In this document: in pieces, positions 10,601-20,661 of the stretch
Numbering within the stretch: the stretch's first letter is position 1
How the letters are laid out: every line of letters starts with the position of its first letter
Source of the DNA: Fragilariopsis cylindrus CCMP1102
Lineage: Eukaryota; Bacillariophyta; Bacillariophyceae; Bacillariales; Bacillariaceae
Assembly (NCBI GenBank): GCA_900095095.1
Contig: FMBT01000306.1
Span: 1 to 64,000 of the forward strand
DNA length: 64,000 bases
Reading direction: 5' to 3'
The notes under the pieces: generated by a model
What the model was told of the DNA's origin: nothing
Seen by the model: the letters and a program-made list of their open reading frames with translations, nothing else
Databases searched by the model: none
Made by a program: the position numbers and the translations under genes

Positions 10601-11023
10601 ATGGCGCATGAGGACAAAAACGAAAGTCACGAGGGTGACGAGCTAATAGGACTGACTCTAGATGATGATAATCATGATGATCCTGATGATCCTGATGATC
10701 CTGATGATCCTGATGATCATGATCATCATGATTATCATGATCATCATGATTATCATGATGATCGTAATCGCAATCGTAATCATGACGATTACGATATTTG
10801 TAGTGAAATAAAAGTGGATGGAGACGCTCATACTCAAGAGTTGTATGCTTCATTGCATACAGGAACAGCTGTATGCAACGATATTGAAACATCTTCGTTA
10901 TCCTACACCGATATAGAGACTGCTGCGGTAAACCCAGCTTCATCTATATCGGAAAGGGACAACCTGGAATTTTCTTTATCGAATGATGTCGATCCCGGAG
11001 TTTTTGTTATATTGAAACCATGA
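10601..11023 (+). CDS. unidentified acidic Asp/His-rich protein, or 5' part of the next gene
   Basis: The ATG at 10601 follows the TTTTG array. The product starts MAHEDKNESHEGDELIGL and contains a DDP/DHH/DYH repeat tract (residues about 25-65). It then has ordinary-looking sequence (CNDIETSSLSYTDIETAAV), ending at TGA 11021-11023. The next frame starts at ATG 11020, overlapping by ATGA. The downstream frame is open upstream only to about 10987. A one-base gap near 10987-11023 would fuse both into one protein, which I think is as likely as two genes. No domain is recognised. The signal would be acidic and metal-binding in character, but no function can be given. Confidence 0.5.
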   Translation: MAHEDKNESHEGDELIGLTLDDDNHDDPDDPDDPDDPDDHDHHDYHDHHDYHDDRNRNRNHDDYDICSEIKVDGDAHTQELYASLHTGTAVCNDIETSSLSYTDIETAAVNPASSISERDNLEFSLSNDVDPGVFVILKP

Positions 11024-12383
11024 AGAGATGCTGTGATCTTGAAACAGATCTCATTGCGAAAATAAAAGAAGTAGTAACTCCTGCTGCTCGAAAGAAAGAC
11101 ACATCAATACCGTCAAATGATACACCTGCTAACGCTGCTGCTGCTGCTGCTACTGTCTCCTTTCAAAGATCCCAGGAAGAAATTGCATCGCGTCAGGTCG
11201 AAGAAGTTGCGACCTTTGTACGAGCATATCTTCCACGTGCTCTTGTATCAACGGAAGAGCACGTACGAAATATTGCGCGATCGATGATCAGTCTTCTAAC
11301 AAGCGACGATAGAGAATCGCTTGGTGCCACTGAACTACTCTTTCGCTCTGTTGTGGATAGCAGGGGTGGAATATTATTACCCAGTACGCCAGAATTGGAG
11401 GCTTTTATCCAAGAGTGCGAAAGAAGACGCACAGAGTCCAATCAGTCGTCCAGAATCAATGACAACAAAGGAAACGAAAAAATACAGTATACTAGGACAA
11501 GTAATACCCGTTCTGATAAGTCGTCTGATAAAAAGGGCAAGCCAAAGAGAAAAACGCACTGCTGCTCTTTTTGTGGACAACCGAAGGTTACGACAACCAA
11601 AACTGGACTACAAATTCCGCATGGTACCTGCCCCAAAGTGATTGGGACAGACGTGGGGGAGCCGGGCAACAACGATATTGATGACACCCTCGAGAAGAAT
11701 CCTAAGAGGTACAAAGTGTTGTACCCAAGTCATCCAAATAAGGCAGGAGGAAAGGACGGCAGCGGCGACGGCAACGATGGTGCTGGTCAGACATCTGCCA
11801 CTAGCGAAGCTTTGATTTTTTGGAGAGAGAAGATTGCAAGAGAGGAACTGGAAAATGACGAATCCACGAAGGTACAAACAAAGTCATTGAAACGAAAGAA
11901 CGACAATGCAAACAGCGAGTTAGAGGAAACATATTTGCATACCGAAGAGGTCCAACAGGTACGTGAACGCGAAGAGAATAGATTCTATCTGTGGTTTTTT
12001 TACGCATTTCATTTGATTTATTGTTTTTGTATCATTTATACCATGGTTTGTCTGTTCCACGTCGATAACATCCTTCACGAAAAAATCTCTTTATCACGTA
12101 GGAAAAAACAAATAACGAGGATCATCGTGATGATCGCTCCAGAGAAAATGAATCAACAGACGATAATGATAACAATAATTATAACAATAATGGTAACAAT
12201 AACAATAGCAATAATATTAATGATAATGATAATGATAACAATAACGAAAATGATAGCAATAGCAATAGCAATAGCAATAGCAATAACGATAACGATGACG
12301 ATGACGATGGCAATGACAATGACGATGACGATGGCGATGGCGATGAAGAACCCTACAAAGATGTAAAGAAATACGAGGTCTAA
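11020..12383 (+). CDS. unidentified protein with zinc-knuckle-like motif; two exons
   Basis: Exon 1 (11020-11958) encodes a helical N-terminal region (VEEVATFVRAYLPRALVSTEEHVRNIARSMISLL), a basic stretch, and the motif CSFCGQPK...HGTCP. The motif reads C-x2-C-x13-H-x3-C, like a stretched zinc knuckle. The frame could run on into implausible sequence, but there is a consensus intron at 11959-12101 (CAG/GTACGTG ... CACGTAG/GAA, 143 bases). Splicing gives a clean continuation, EVQQEKTNNEDHRDDRS, followed by Asn/Asp-rich repeats and the C-terminus PYKDVKKYEV at TAA 12381-12383. Unspliced translation instead reads the repeat as Ile/Met/Ala runs, which supports the intron. The role may be nucleic-acid binding; the family is unknown. 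Confidence 0.65.
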
Positions 12384-12693
12384 GTATTGGATTACAGCCA
12401 GAGTGTATCTCGCTCCGCTCATTGCGATAAAGATTAAACAACATTTACTATATATGGAATGCATTTCTTAAATATTACTCTTATTATGATGAAAAGTTAT
12501 ATATACTGTAGTGCAGTTAGCATTTTTTTTTTGTATATGATTATTTATTTGATACTTAGTTTATACTGTATTCGGTCGTCGACAAAAAAGTAAGTAGGAG
12601 GTTTTTATTCCTCGTCGTCCTATATCATATATAAATCAAAGAAACAGAAGGAAAGAAACAGAAAGAAAAATAATATTATGTGTGAGAGACAGA
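12384..12693. other. intergenic, 3' flanks of two convergent genes
   Basis: AT-rich with purine-rich AGAAAGAAA tracts. No gene seen. Confidence 0.5.
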
Positions 12694-13470
12694 CTACGCA
12701 GACAGTTTTTGTTTTATGTTTTGTTTGGTAATAAGAAATCGCAAGAGTAGAGAGAGAAAGCTACTGACATCGTCATCGTCGTCATCATCGTCATCATCAT
12801 CGTCATCATCATCGTCGTCATCATCGTCATCATCCTCTCCAGGATTAACAGCTCTTTCAGCATAATAATCCCATTTTTCTTCATCCGTCATATCTTCAGC
12901 TTTTTTCTTTTTTGGTTTAGGAGCCTCTTCTTCTTCTTCATCATCATCTGCATCTGTATCTTCTTCTTCTACAACAGCAACAGTTTCTTCTTCATCTTCG
13001 CCACTAGTACCACTCACATCATCATCATCGTTGTCGTCATCATCGTCATCATCATCCAAAGCAGACGCAACAGCTTTTGAAACAGCAGCAGATATAGCAT
13101 CACCGTCACTATCATCATCGTCATCATCGTCGTCTCCTCCTCCTCCTTCTTCTTCATCATCTTCATCATCATCATCGCCACCACCATTTAATTTTTCTTT
13201 TGCGGCTCTGATTGCAATACGTGCATCCATACGTTGTGTACGTTCCATTTCCACCTTATTCACATCATAATCATAATCATATGTCAAACCAAATATACCT
13301 TCTTTTAATTCATCTGTTAATGCACCCCATAAAAACCATGTGGCACCAACACCGGCAGGTATCGCCCATAATGCTAGTGGTTGGTTTGTTCTTAATGACT
13401 GTACTGTAAATGCTCTTGATTGTGCAGCACGACGTGATGTTGCTTGAAATATTTTTTGATATACTGACAT
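12694..13470 (-). CDS. probable mitochondrial single-pass membrane protein with long acidic tail
   Basis: The N-terminus MSVYQKIFQATSRRAAQSRAF is basic, amphipathic and lacks acidic residues, like a mitochondrial presequence. A membrane segment near residues 32-50 (LALWAIPAGVGATWFLWGAL) is followed by a short conserved-looking domain (DELKEGIFGLTYDYDY...MERTQRMDARIAIRAAKEKL). The rest is made of Asp/Glu tracts separated by short linkers such as KPKKKKAEDMTDEEKWDYYAERAVNPGED. That last linker looks conserved, so the acidic regions may be expansions within a small subunit-like protein. It could be an accessory subunit of a respiratory complex, but no family is recognised. A run of 18 or more Asp codons precedes the C-terminus SFLSLLLRFL. 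Confidence 0.6.
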   Translation of the reverse strand: MSVYQKIFQATSRRAAQSRAFTVQSLRTNQPLALWAIPAGVGATWFLWGALTDELKEGIFGLTYDYDYDVNKVEMERTQRMDARIAIRAAKEKLNGGGDDDDEDDEEEGGGGDDDDDDDDSDGDAISAAVSKAVASALDDDDDDDDNDDDDVSGTSGEDEEETVAVVEEEDTDADDDEEEEEAPKPKKKKAEDMTDEEKWDYYAERAVNPGEDDDDDDDDDDDDDDDDDDDDDDVSSFLSLLLRFLITKQNIKQKLSA

Positions 13471-13482
13471 AGTAATTGTAAA

Positions 13483-13502
13483 TGTGTGTGTGTGTGTGTG
13501 TG
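13483..13502. repeat. (TG)n microsatellite
   Basis: Ten TG dinucleotides lie 13 bases upstream of the start codon of the minus-strand gene ending at 12694, in its 5' UTR or promoter. Confidence 0.9.
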
Positions 13503-14627
13503 ATTTACTACTGGTGTGGTAACTATAATATCTAATCGCTATCTATTGTTAGATGGCTTCGAAGTTAGTTCCTCGTTATGATTGGTATAGTATAATATAG
13601 AGTATAGTATAATACAATGCACTAGTAACCGATCGATAACGTTGTTGCTTGTATGATGTTATATGTCAATATAATACATTTTTCATACAGTACTAGTACG
13701 GACATAAGAATGCAACGGCATCTGCTTCATGATTGTTTTCACGTTCGAACGTCAAATGAACGAAACATCATAACTGGTACCTTTTTTCAGACAAAAAACA
13801 AAAAACGGCATGTAGGCGTCCTTCCGCTGCCCGAACTAAAAAGTTCAAGTAACCCGGAGATGCTTAATTCTTTTATTTTCGTCTCCAGTTTAGCTGGACT
13901 TGGCTACTACACTACTACAGTACTACTGTACAGTACACACCCAATCAAATAATGCAGTATACTAGCTAAAGTATGTGCTCTACTGAGTGTCCAACTAGCC
14001 TACAGCTAGTAGAAGATGCAACCATTGCTTTGTTTGTAACTTGTTTGTTGTCAACCAAAAACAAACAAACACAGCTCTGCCTGTTTGTATGTAATATAGC
14101 TATATAGTGTAGTATGCGTAGGACATATGCCTGTTTGTTGTTGCTACGTTAAACCAATCAAAAGGTGTAGAGATGGGTTCAGTTAGAGCACACCCTTATT
14201 GATATACCTAGCAGCAGAATACTGAAAGTCAAAGAAGAAGAAAGGATACAAAAATCTAGTAATGTTCCACGCGTCGTTATTAAAAAAAATCCGTTGCAAT
14301 TCGAATTACATAGTAACGCGAGCAAAAAAAAGGACGAACTCTTTTCAAAAACAAGAAGATTTTATTTGCTTACAACAACAATAATAAGCACACTCCAACA
14401 ACAACAACAAAACCACAAATTCGCAACAAATTAGAATCAATCAATCAACCAACCAACCCTGTCGTCCGCTTGTCAAACCTCAAATTATTTAGCGTAGGTA
14501 GAACAGATAGCGGTAACTGCAGTTGCTTCAACAATTTTAGTATTTATTGTCACTGAAATTAGGGAAAAAACGTCATTTTTTATATATTTATTTTTCAGCA
14601 GCAAGAGTACTTGTGCCGATACAAACA
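13503..14627. other. intergenic between divergent genes
   Basis: AT-rich, with CAACAA-type runs near 14380-14410. TTTTTCAG/CAGCAAG at 14590-14597 resembles a splice acceptor and may end a 5' UTR intron of the next gene. No coding frame with support was found; the 99-codon frame at 13653-13952 has no protein-like features. Confidence 0.45.
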
Positions 14628-15725
14628 ATGATGCGATCGTTCAAGTCTATTATTTTGCCGATGAATACTTTTACCATCATGATATCTTTATCGTTGGTGG
14701 CCGTATTTTTAACTCTCCCGTTTTCTACGATCGCCGATACTACTGCTACAACAAGTGTTACCCCGTGGGGGAAAATGATGAGGACAACAACAACCACAAC
14801 AGCACCAAAAATGCCGTTTCTGGATCTTCGAGGGGGAGGCCTATTCGGTGGAAAGGATAATAGATCAAATGCACAAATTTATCGAGAATCTCTTGAAGAA
14901 CAAGTTATGTTGTTGGATGAACAATTACGACAAGCTAGAACGGAAATATCAACGGTTAGAGAACGGGCTAAGCAACAAGGTAAAATCGATAGTCTTAAAA
15001 GAAATCGTAGTATCAGCAGTAATGGAAAACAAAAGCGGGTAGAGAAAGAGGAAGCACAGATACTTAAACAAGGGGAGGAAGAAGAAAAACGAATTGAAAA
15101 GGAACGCCGGAAGGAACAAAAGGTAGCACTTGTTCAGTTACAAGATGAAATCCGACAATTAGAACAAATGAAATCACAATTAGAAACATTGTTAGAAACT
15201 TCTGCAAATCAAATTGAAGAATTAGAACAAAAATTAACTTCACAAGAAAAAATAACCATTGAAATGGAAGAATCCTACAAGAAACAAATCATTGACTTAG
15301 AAACGACGTTAGGTGACGTACAAAGAATACAATTACAAAAATTAACAGAATTACATCAAACAAAGATTGATTCTGCTGTTAAGGATGCATTAAAAGCTCA
15401 AGAGGATGTACTGCGGATGAAAATGGAAGAAACAACTAAACGTTTAGGTAAAGAACATGCAAAAGATATGGAAAAAGAAAAAGCACGATCAGAAATTGCT
15501 GTTGAAACAGAACGGAAGAAAATGAGAAAATTAGTTCGTGCTTTAGCATTACGTGAAAAGAAATTAAAATTACAACAACAACCATCGTCATCTAAAGAAA
15601 ACGACGACGAAGACAGCGAAATTGTTATCGAACAAAAATCTAAAAAAGCTAGGACTACTGTCAAGACTACTTCTTCGTTCAATAATTCAATGAAGAACCT
15701 ACCGACGAATCGAGGAAGAAGATAA
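14628..15725 (+). CDS. secreted or organellar coiled-coil protein, unidentified
   Basis: I place the start at the double ATG 14628/14631, because reading upstream needs a TTG start and crosses a likely splice acceptor. The N-terminus MMRSFKSIILPMNTFTIMISLSLVAVFLTLPFSTIADT is a signal peptide with a long hydrophobic core. After a Thr-rich stretch comes PFLDLRGGGLFGGKDNRSNAQIYRESLEEQV. From about residue 70 to 330 the protein is almost entirely charged heptad-like coiled coil (LEEQVMLLDEQLRQARTEI, then QLEQMKSQLETLLETSANQI). The C-terminus is basic (KKARTTVKTTSSF ... TNRGRR). A cell-wall, secretory or plastid-entry destination is possible; no Phe follows the predicted cleavage site, so a plastid is less likely. 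Confidence 0.65.
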   Translation: MMRSFKSIILPMNTFTIMISLSLVAVFLTLPFSTIADTTATTSVTPWGKMMRTTTTTTAPKMPFLDLRGGGLFGGKDNRSNAQIYRESLEEQVMLLDEQLRQARTEISTVRERAKQQGKIDSLKRNRSISSNGKQKRVEKEEAQILKQGEEEEKRIEKERRKEQKVALVQLQDEIRQLEQMKSQLETLLETSANQIEELEQKLTSQEKITIEMEESYKKQIIDLETTLGDVQRIQLQKLTELHQTKIDSAVKDALKAQEDVLRMKMEETTKRLGKEHAKDMEKEKARSEIAVETERKKMRKLVRALALREKKLKLQQQPSSSKENDDEDSEIVIEQKSKKARTTVKTTSSFNNSMKNLPTNRGRR

Positions 15726-16427
15726 TATATATATATATGATATTGTCATCTGTATTGTCCATTAATTATTTCATCAGAGAAATATTGGACATAGGAAGCC
15801 TCAAAATTTCTTGCTATAAATGATATGTGTACACTGGGAAATTGAATAGAAATAATGAAAAAAAATGTGTAGGTGTAATTTTGAAAAAGTGCACACGTGT
15901 ACAATGTACTCGGCTAGACTATTACGAAGTTTCTTGTTCTTCTTGTAGACTTTTTAAATATTATGCTATCGTAGCGTGAACAAAAGCTACTTTGACTGAT
16001 TTGATTATATAGAATAGTCTATGTAAGATTTTCCTCTCCATAGGTCTGATCCAATTTATGTATGAATGTGAGTATGTATGTGTATATTTCTCCCTACCTT
16101 CCCTTATCCTTGATATTAACCAAACACTATAAGATACCTGTCAAAAAAATTCACACAGAATCCGTCTGTAGACAAAACTTTACTCGTTCTTTCATTCGCC
16201 GGACTGTTCTCTTGTTTCAAGTTATAACCATGAAAGAAACGTCCTCCCTCCCCCCTTCTCTCCATCAATCCATATTACTATACAATTCTACATTGGACCG
16301 AGCATAGCCTTGGACAATTCGTTGCTTATATCATTGAAATGGTGACATATATTGTTATGATGATATATTCCTTCTTCGTGGAATAGGACTGGTCCCATAG
16401 AGGCAACGATTACCACACCTCTACTAT
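15726..16427. other. intergenic
   Basis: AT-rich sequence with a short (TA)n at 15727-15740. No supported gene. Confidence 0.4.
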
Positions 16428-16901
16428 TCAGAGTATAGTCAAGTCCGTCTTCGCTTTCAACTCAAGCGAAGGAGTATCGATCAATTGCGCTTCCGGGGTA
16501 ACAAGAATCCTTGCCTTCTTCTTCGGCGATGTTAGTATAACAGGTGACCCTTTTTCCTCCTCGTCATTGAGACCGGTAGTCTTTAGTCCTGTTTGACTAG
16601 TCCTTGCCTATTTCTTCGGTGACTCTTTTTCCTCGTCGTTATCGAGACCGGTAGTCTTTCGTCCTCCTTGACAAGTCCTTAATACAATTTCGTCTTTTAA
16701 TGCAGAATCCTCTAAAATTTTGTTGTTGTCATTATTGTTGTTTGTATCTGAATCAGTAATTTCTTCTTCAAGTTTTTGCTTTAACAATCGCTTTCTGTCT
16801 CTTCTATTCTTTTCCCCTGTCCTATTTTTTTCTTGGCGTCTTTCTTCAAATTCTAGGACAGCTTTTTTCTTTGACTGATTGTATCTTTCAAACACATTTA
16901 T
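16428..16901 (-). pseudogene. basic, Lys-rich reading frame with internal duplication and one in-frame stop
   Basis: There is no ATG in a suitable position: the frame opens after TAA at 16904-16902 with a GTG. It encodes KKKAVLEFEERRQEKN and a helical basic region. An approximate duplication follows (GGRKTTGLDNDEEKESPKK and then QTGLKTTGLNDEEEKGSP...SPKKKAR). A TAG at 16610-16608 falls between the copies where the sister copy has AAG (SPKK-stop-AR versus SPKKKAR). Beyond the TAG the frame stays coding-like to TGA 16430-16428. It may be a dead gene, or the last exon of a gene whose upstream exons I did not find. The function is unknown; the composition suggests a nuclear protein. Confidence 0.35.
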
Positions 16902-17195
16902 TTAAATCATGATCCCAAACATGAGTCATCTTCTGTAATATGGCTGTGTCATTATTATTTCTCATGCTTTCTCACTTCTTGTGTGCTTGTTTCTTTCGTA
17001 GTTGTAGTTGTTGTCGTCGTTTCGTGTTTCGTTGTTTCGTCGTTTTTCTGATATATTTTTATGAAACTGACGTGTGGGACCAATTTTCGCCACTTTTCAA
17101 TCACATCAAATTGAGATGTAATTGAGGTAACAGAGGTACAATATTATTCTAATCTATTCTAGTACCAAACGCATGCTATATTCTAGTCTATTGTA

Positions 17196-17815
17196 TTACG
17201 ATATCCTGGATGATGTTGGCATGGCATGTTGGCATGTGAATGATATGATGATGGTGCCACCAGAAACAATAGCATCAACTTGTACCTGAACTTGGTACCA
17301 AAATTGAACATTAACAACTTTTTTTCTTTCCATGACAAAATCAATGAACAAATGAACGGTCCAATTGCCATTTGGTTTCAGAGGAGATTGCGCCGCCGGG
17401 GACATAAGCAGGACTGGCAACAAAATTGATGTATCTTGAGGTTTGTAAATTCCACAAGTAACTATTCGATGGTGGCTATCAACAATGGAAAAAGTTTTTT
17501 TGTTGCACTTGCTTCACCAGGACTATCAACAACAAGTTCTTGACCATTTACAAATGCCTTCGTGAATGTTCTTATTCTCACAAAAGTAGCAACAACTTGG
17601 ATCGAAGCTTGTCTGATTGTGCTAGAATTGATGACGGATTTGGTCAAGCAAGCGGAAGGAGGTGCACAATGACCCATACCTCCCCTTCTTTGGAGGGAAA
17701 TATAGTAAGCAGATGTCTTGTGAGAGCAATCCATGGCTGAACATTCGTCAACTTGCGTCACGATAGGTTGAGCAAGGTGGACGGCCAACAATTTATTTGT
17801 TGTCAAGAAGCCCAT
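17196..17815 (-). pseudogene. unidentified coding-like region in two frames
   Basis: From ATG 17815 a 117-codon frame (MGFLTTNKLLAVHLAQPIVTQVDEC...) ends at 17462. A second frame, 17423-17196, continues with protein-like content (WTVHLFIDFVMERKKVVNVQFWYQVQVQVDAIVSGG). The two together look like a decayed single gene, with the break near 17424-17461. No family is recognised and neither half has low-complexity sequence. A mobile-element or viral relic is possible but not shown. Confidence 0.3.
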
Positions 17816-18388
17816 CGCAGTCTATCCGGCTCCGCTCCCTCTATAAAGGTTATGTGTCATCAATTTAGACGCATTGTCTCCAAATCGATAGGAAAGAAGA
17901 TCGAGAAACAGTATACAATATAGATGATATCGATCTCCTCTTCGGTAATATTTGCTTCTGAATATCGTTAACGTTCTTACTAATTAATTCTTCTAATTTG
18001 GTTTCGCGCCAAAAAGTTTTAGGATCAAAAAGTGATAGATGAATCATTGACTGGTAGAGGTCAGACCGACATGTAGCAGGCGCGGAAAATGCATTAAATC
18101 TCCGTCATTGCTTTTTGGCGCAATTTTTGTTTATCAATTGTTGTATTATGATGATTATTTATTGTCTATGTATGAAATAATAAGGAATCTTTTGTCTTTG
18201 TCTTCCCTAACGTTAAGTTACCGTATTGAATTGCACCTAGCGATTTTCCACGGTACCGGCACAGGACACATACATTTAACTTCACATAAACCTTACTCCC
18301 ACGTTACCGTATCGTATAACACAGCACCACAAAGGAACGAATTGACCCGACACACACAGAAAGGAACCACAAAAATACTGTCTTAAAT
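17816..18388. other. intergenic, promoter side of the next gene
   Basis: Contains no supported gene. ACACAGCACCACAAAGGAACG and following purine/AC-rich sequence just before 18389 look like a 5' UTR. Confidence 0.4.
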
Positions 18389-20188
18389 ATGTCATCTGCA
18401 TCTTCATCTTCATCGTTATCGTCGCAACAGCAAACAATGACGACTTCTGATCTCCCAAGCGCCGCACTGGATCAACTTCAGTGGGTGAGAATCGTTCCTA
18501 AAGCTTCGTTGACAGCATCCGCATCACCGTTATCTACCATTGATCATCCGTTGTGGTGGCCGTGTCTACTCTTCAACGAATACGAGGACTTTCAAGAATT
18601 TTTTGAAGACGAATTGGCAATAATCCACGATGACAAGAAGAAGCAGAATGAAGTTGCCCTCGAAACAAGACGGTTGATCTTAACTCGAATCTTTGCAAAT
18701 ATGCTTCAACGAAGACCTGTAATGGTTGCAAGACTTTTGGGCCGATCGATTCAAGATTACATGGAAGTTGTTAATTTATCAGGAGATGAAGACGAAGAAA
18801 CTATCTCTCGTATTACCCAAATCCTCGAATCCTATCAAGCTACGGACTACATGCCTTTCACCGCGTTGTCTTCGGAAGAGCGCCTACGACAAATGGATCC
18901 GAAAGCTTTTGCCGTTGCTGTATCGAACGACATCGCAACCACAACCACAATCATCGACGATGAACTCTACATGAACTACATGCTCGCACTTGACATGGCA
19001 GCTACTCAACGAATGGGCGGTATGATTGCACCGAATAAAAATCTTCGATCAGACTTTCGAGATATTGCTCGTGCTGAACTTGCTAAATTGTCACCTTCCA
19101 TTAAGAAACTATCTGATACGTCGTTGGCTGTTGTGACAACTTCTAATGTCACTAATATTAACAATAATGATGAAATAATCGAAGAAGATCCGAAAGAAGA
19201 CGTCATCCGCGATAGCGATGATAGTGATAGTAATAGTGGTAACGAAGCAGATGAGGACAAAGTCGCAGTCGAAGATGATACTGCTGCGCAAAAGGTTGCT
19301 GCCACTGACAAAGCAAATGCCATGAATAGTGATAAGCAAAAAGGGATCGACGAAGAACCTGAAGAAGACAGTGAAAATGAAAATGAAAACGATACTATGA
19401 AGTCCTCATCTACTGTGGTTACATCTTCATCGGAAGGGTCGTGTACTTCTCCTTCGTCACACGGAAGTGAAGACGGGGAATCACACACCACCCCGTCTTC
19501 TAAATCGGAGGATGAAGAAAAGGATAAAGATCCAACAATATTTCCTGATGACACACCAGAAAAAGTTCAAAACAAACTGGAATTCATGGGATGGACAATC
19601 GACACGTACACTGATTTGTATTTGAGTCCGAAGGTTGGACTTGATGATATCAAAATGAATCCCTACGGTAAAGGAAAAGATTACTTCCTCGACAAAACAA
19701 GTTTCCATAGATTTTTGATGGAAACCTACGGTTGGCAAGAAGAAAAGAAGACACCAAAATCGAAAGCCACGATCACACCCAAGAAATTGGGTAGCATTGG
19801 TGACAAAAGCCGCGGTGGTAACAAAGGCAGTGTCACCGTGACGCCTCTCTCTAGTAAACAGCTGCCAACGAGAACCCGTCGATACAGTGGAGACGACGTC
19901 GAATTACTCAAGAAGAAAAGGAAACACTGGTCTTTCAAGACGGAAGAAGAAGAAGACTTTTATCAATTCAAATCCTTGATTGGTAAATTGGTGAAACGAT
20001 TAGATTGGGGTTACAAGAATGGGGTAGGACTGAATGGAGCTTACAACTACATTCTACCACACCGCAAATCGGAGAAACAAGGAGGAGAGTGGTGCAAAGA
20101 TTTTTTCTATGAAGAAGCCGAAGTTATTCAATACTGCGTGGATAATAACTACTTCAAGAATCGCAAAAAATTGGGATTGTTGGACTAG
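18389..20188 (+). CDS. nuclear-type protein: PWWP-like N-terminus and two C-terminal W/Y-rich modules
   Basis: A 599-residue intact frame. After a Ser/Gln leader, residues about 28-60 read LQWVRIVP...HPLWWPCLLFNEYEDF, resembling the start of a PWWP or Tudor-like chromatin-binding fold (WWPC in place of PWWP). Residues about 250-390 are acidic and Ser-rich (disordered). Two related modules follow: about 390-450 (LEFMGWTIDTYTDLYLSP...GKDYFLDKTSFHRFLMETYGW) and about 530-595 (VKRLDWGYKNGVGLNGAYNYILP...CKDFFYEEAEVIQYCVDNNYF). Each has L-x3-W, a Tyr/Pro centre, and a D-[YF]-F followed by a helix. I know such W/Y modules from stramenopile nuclear proteins but have no name for them. A chromatin-associated role is inferred only. 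No intron is needed. Confidence 0.7.
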   Translation: MSSASSSSSLSSQQQTMTTSDLPSAALDQLQWVRIVPKASLTASASPLSTIDHPLWWPCLLFNEYEDFQEFFEDELAIIHDDKKKQNEVALETRRLILTRIFANMLQRRPVMVARLLGRSIQDYMEVVNLSGDEDEETISRITQILESYQATDYMPFTALSSEERLRQMDPKAFAVAVSNDIATTTTIIDDELYMNYMLALDMAATQRMGGMIAPNKNLRSDFRDIARAELAKLSPSIKKLSDTSLAVVTTSNVTNINNNDEIIEEDPKEDVIRDSDDSDSNSGNEADEDKVAVEDDTAAQKVAATDKANAMNSDKQKGIDEEPEEDSENENENDTMKSSSTVVTSSSEGSCTSPSSHGSEDGESHTTPSSKSEDEEKDKDPTIFPDDTPEKVQNKLEFMGWTIDTYTDLYLSPKVGLDDIKMNPYGKGKDYFLDKTSFHRFLMETYGWQEEKKTPKSKATITPKKLGSIGDKSRGGNKGSVTVTPLSSKQLPTRTRRYSGDDVELLKKKRKHWSFKTEEEEDFYQFKSLIGKLVKRLDWGYKNGVGLNGAYNYILPHRKSEKQGGEWCKDFFYEEAEVIQYCVDNNYFKNRKKLGLLD

Positions 20189-20661
20189 GCTTGACAAATA
20201 AAAATGGGGGCTGTTAAAACTGTTATTTGATGTTGTGAAGGGATGAAAGGCAGGGATATGTATTATAAAGAAAGAACTGGGTGTAAATTCTTTCGAGTCA
20301 TGTTAACTAGTAGTAGTAGTGTCGACGATACCAAAATTATCTTATGTGAAAAAATGAAAGTAGAAGACAATAAAATAACGCTACAATACATGTTTTTAAA
20401 ATGGGTTCTTCGTACCCTAGAAGTCAAAATGAGAACTATTGTTATCATACAGTAGTTTTCGTATTTAAATTTAGCACAGTAGTACCAATATATCATCTAT
20501 GCGTAAGGAATAGACTCGATACTACCATTACCTTATAAGCTGTATTGTTTCCCATTCGTACAGTAATAAACGAGGTCGGTGACCAACTGCTGCGTTCGAT
20601 TTATATGGGTCTCGTCGTCCCCCCCCCGTCCCCCACCGCACCCACACTATACACCGTGTTA
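20189..20661. other. intergenic between convergent genes
   Basis: AT-rich; a C-rich tract CCCCCCCCGTCCCCC lies at about 20619-20634. No supported gene. Confidence 0.4.

Noticed and set aside
13653-13952. 99-codon plus-strand frame upstream of the coiled-coil gene
   Set aside because: No protein-like motif, and it sits in the promoter side of a divergent gene pair.
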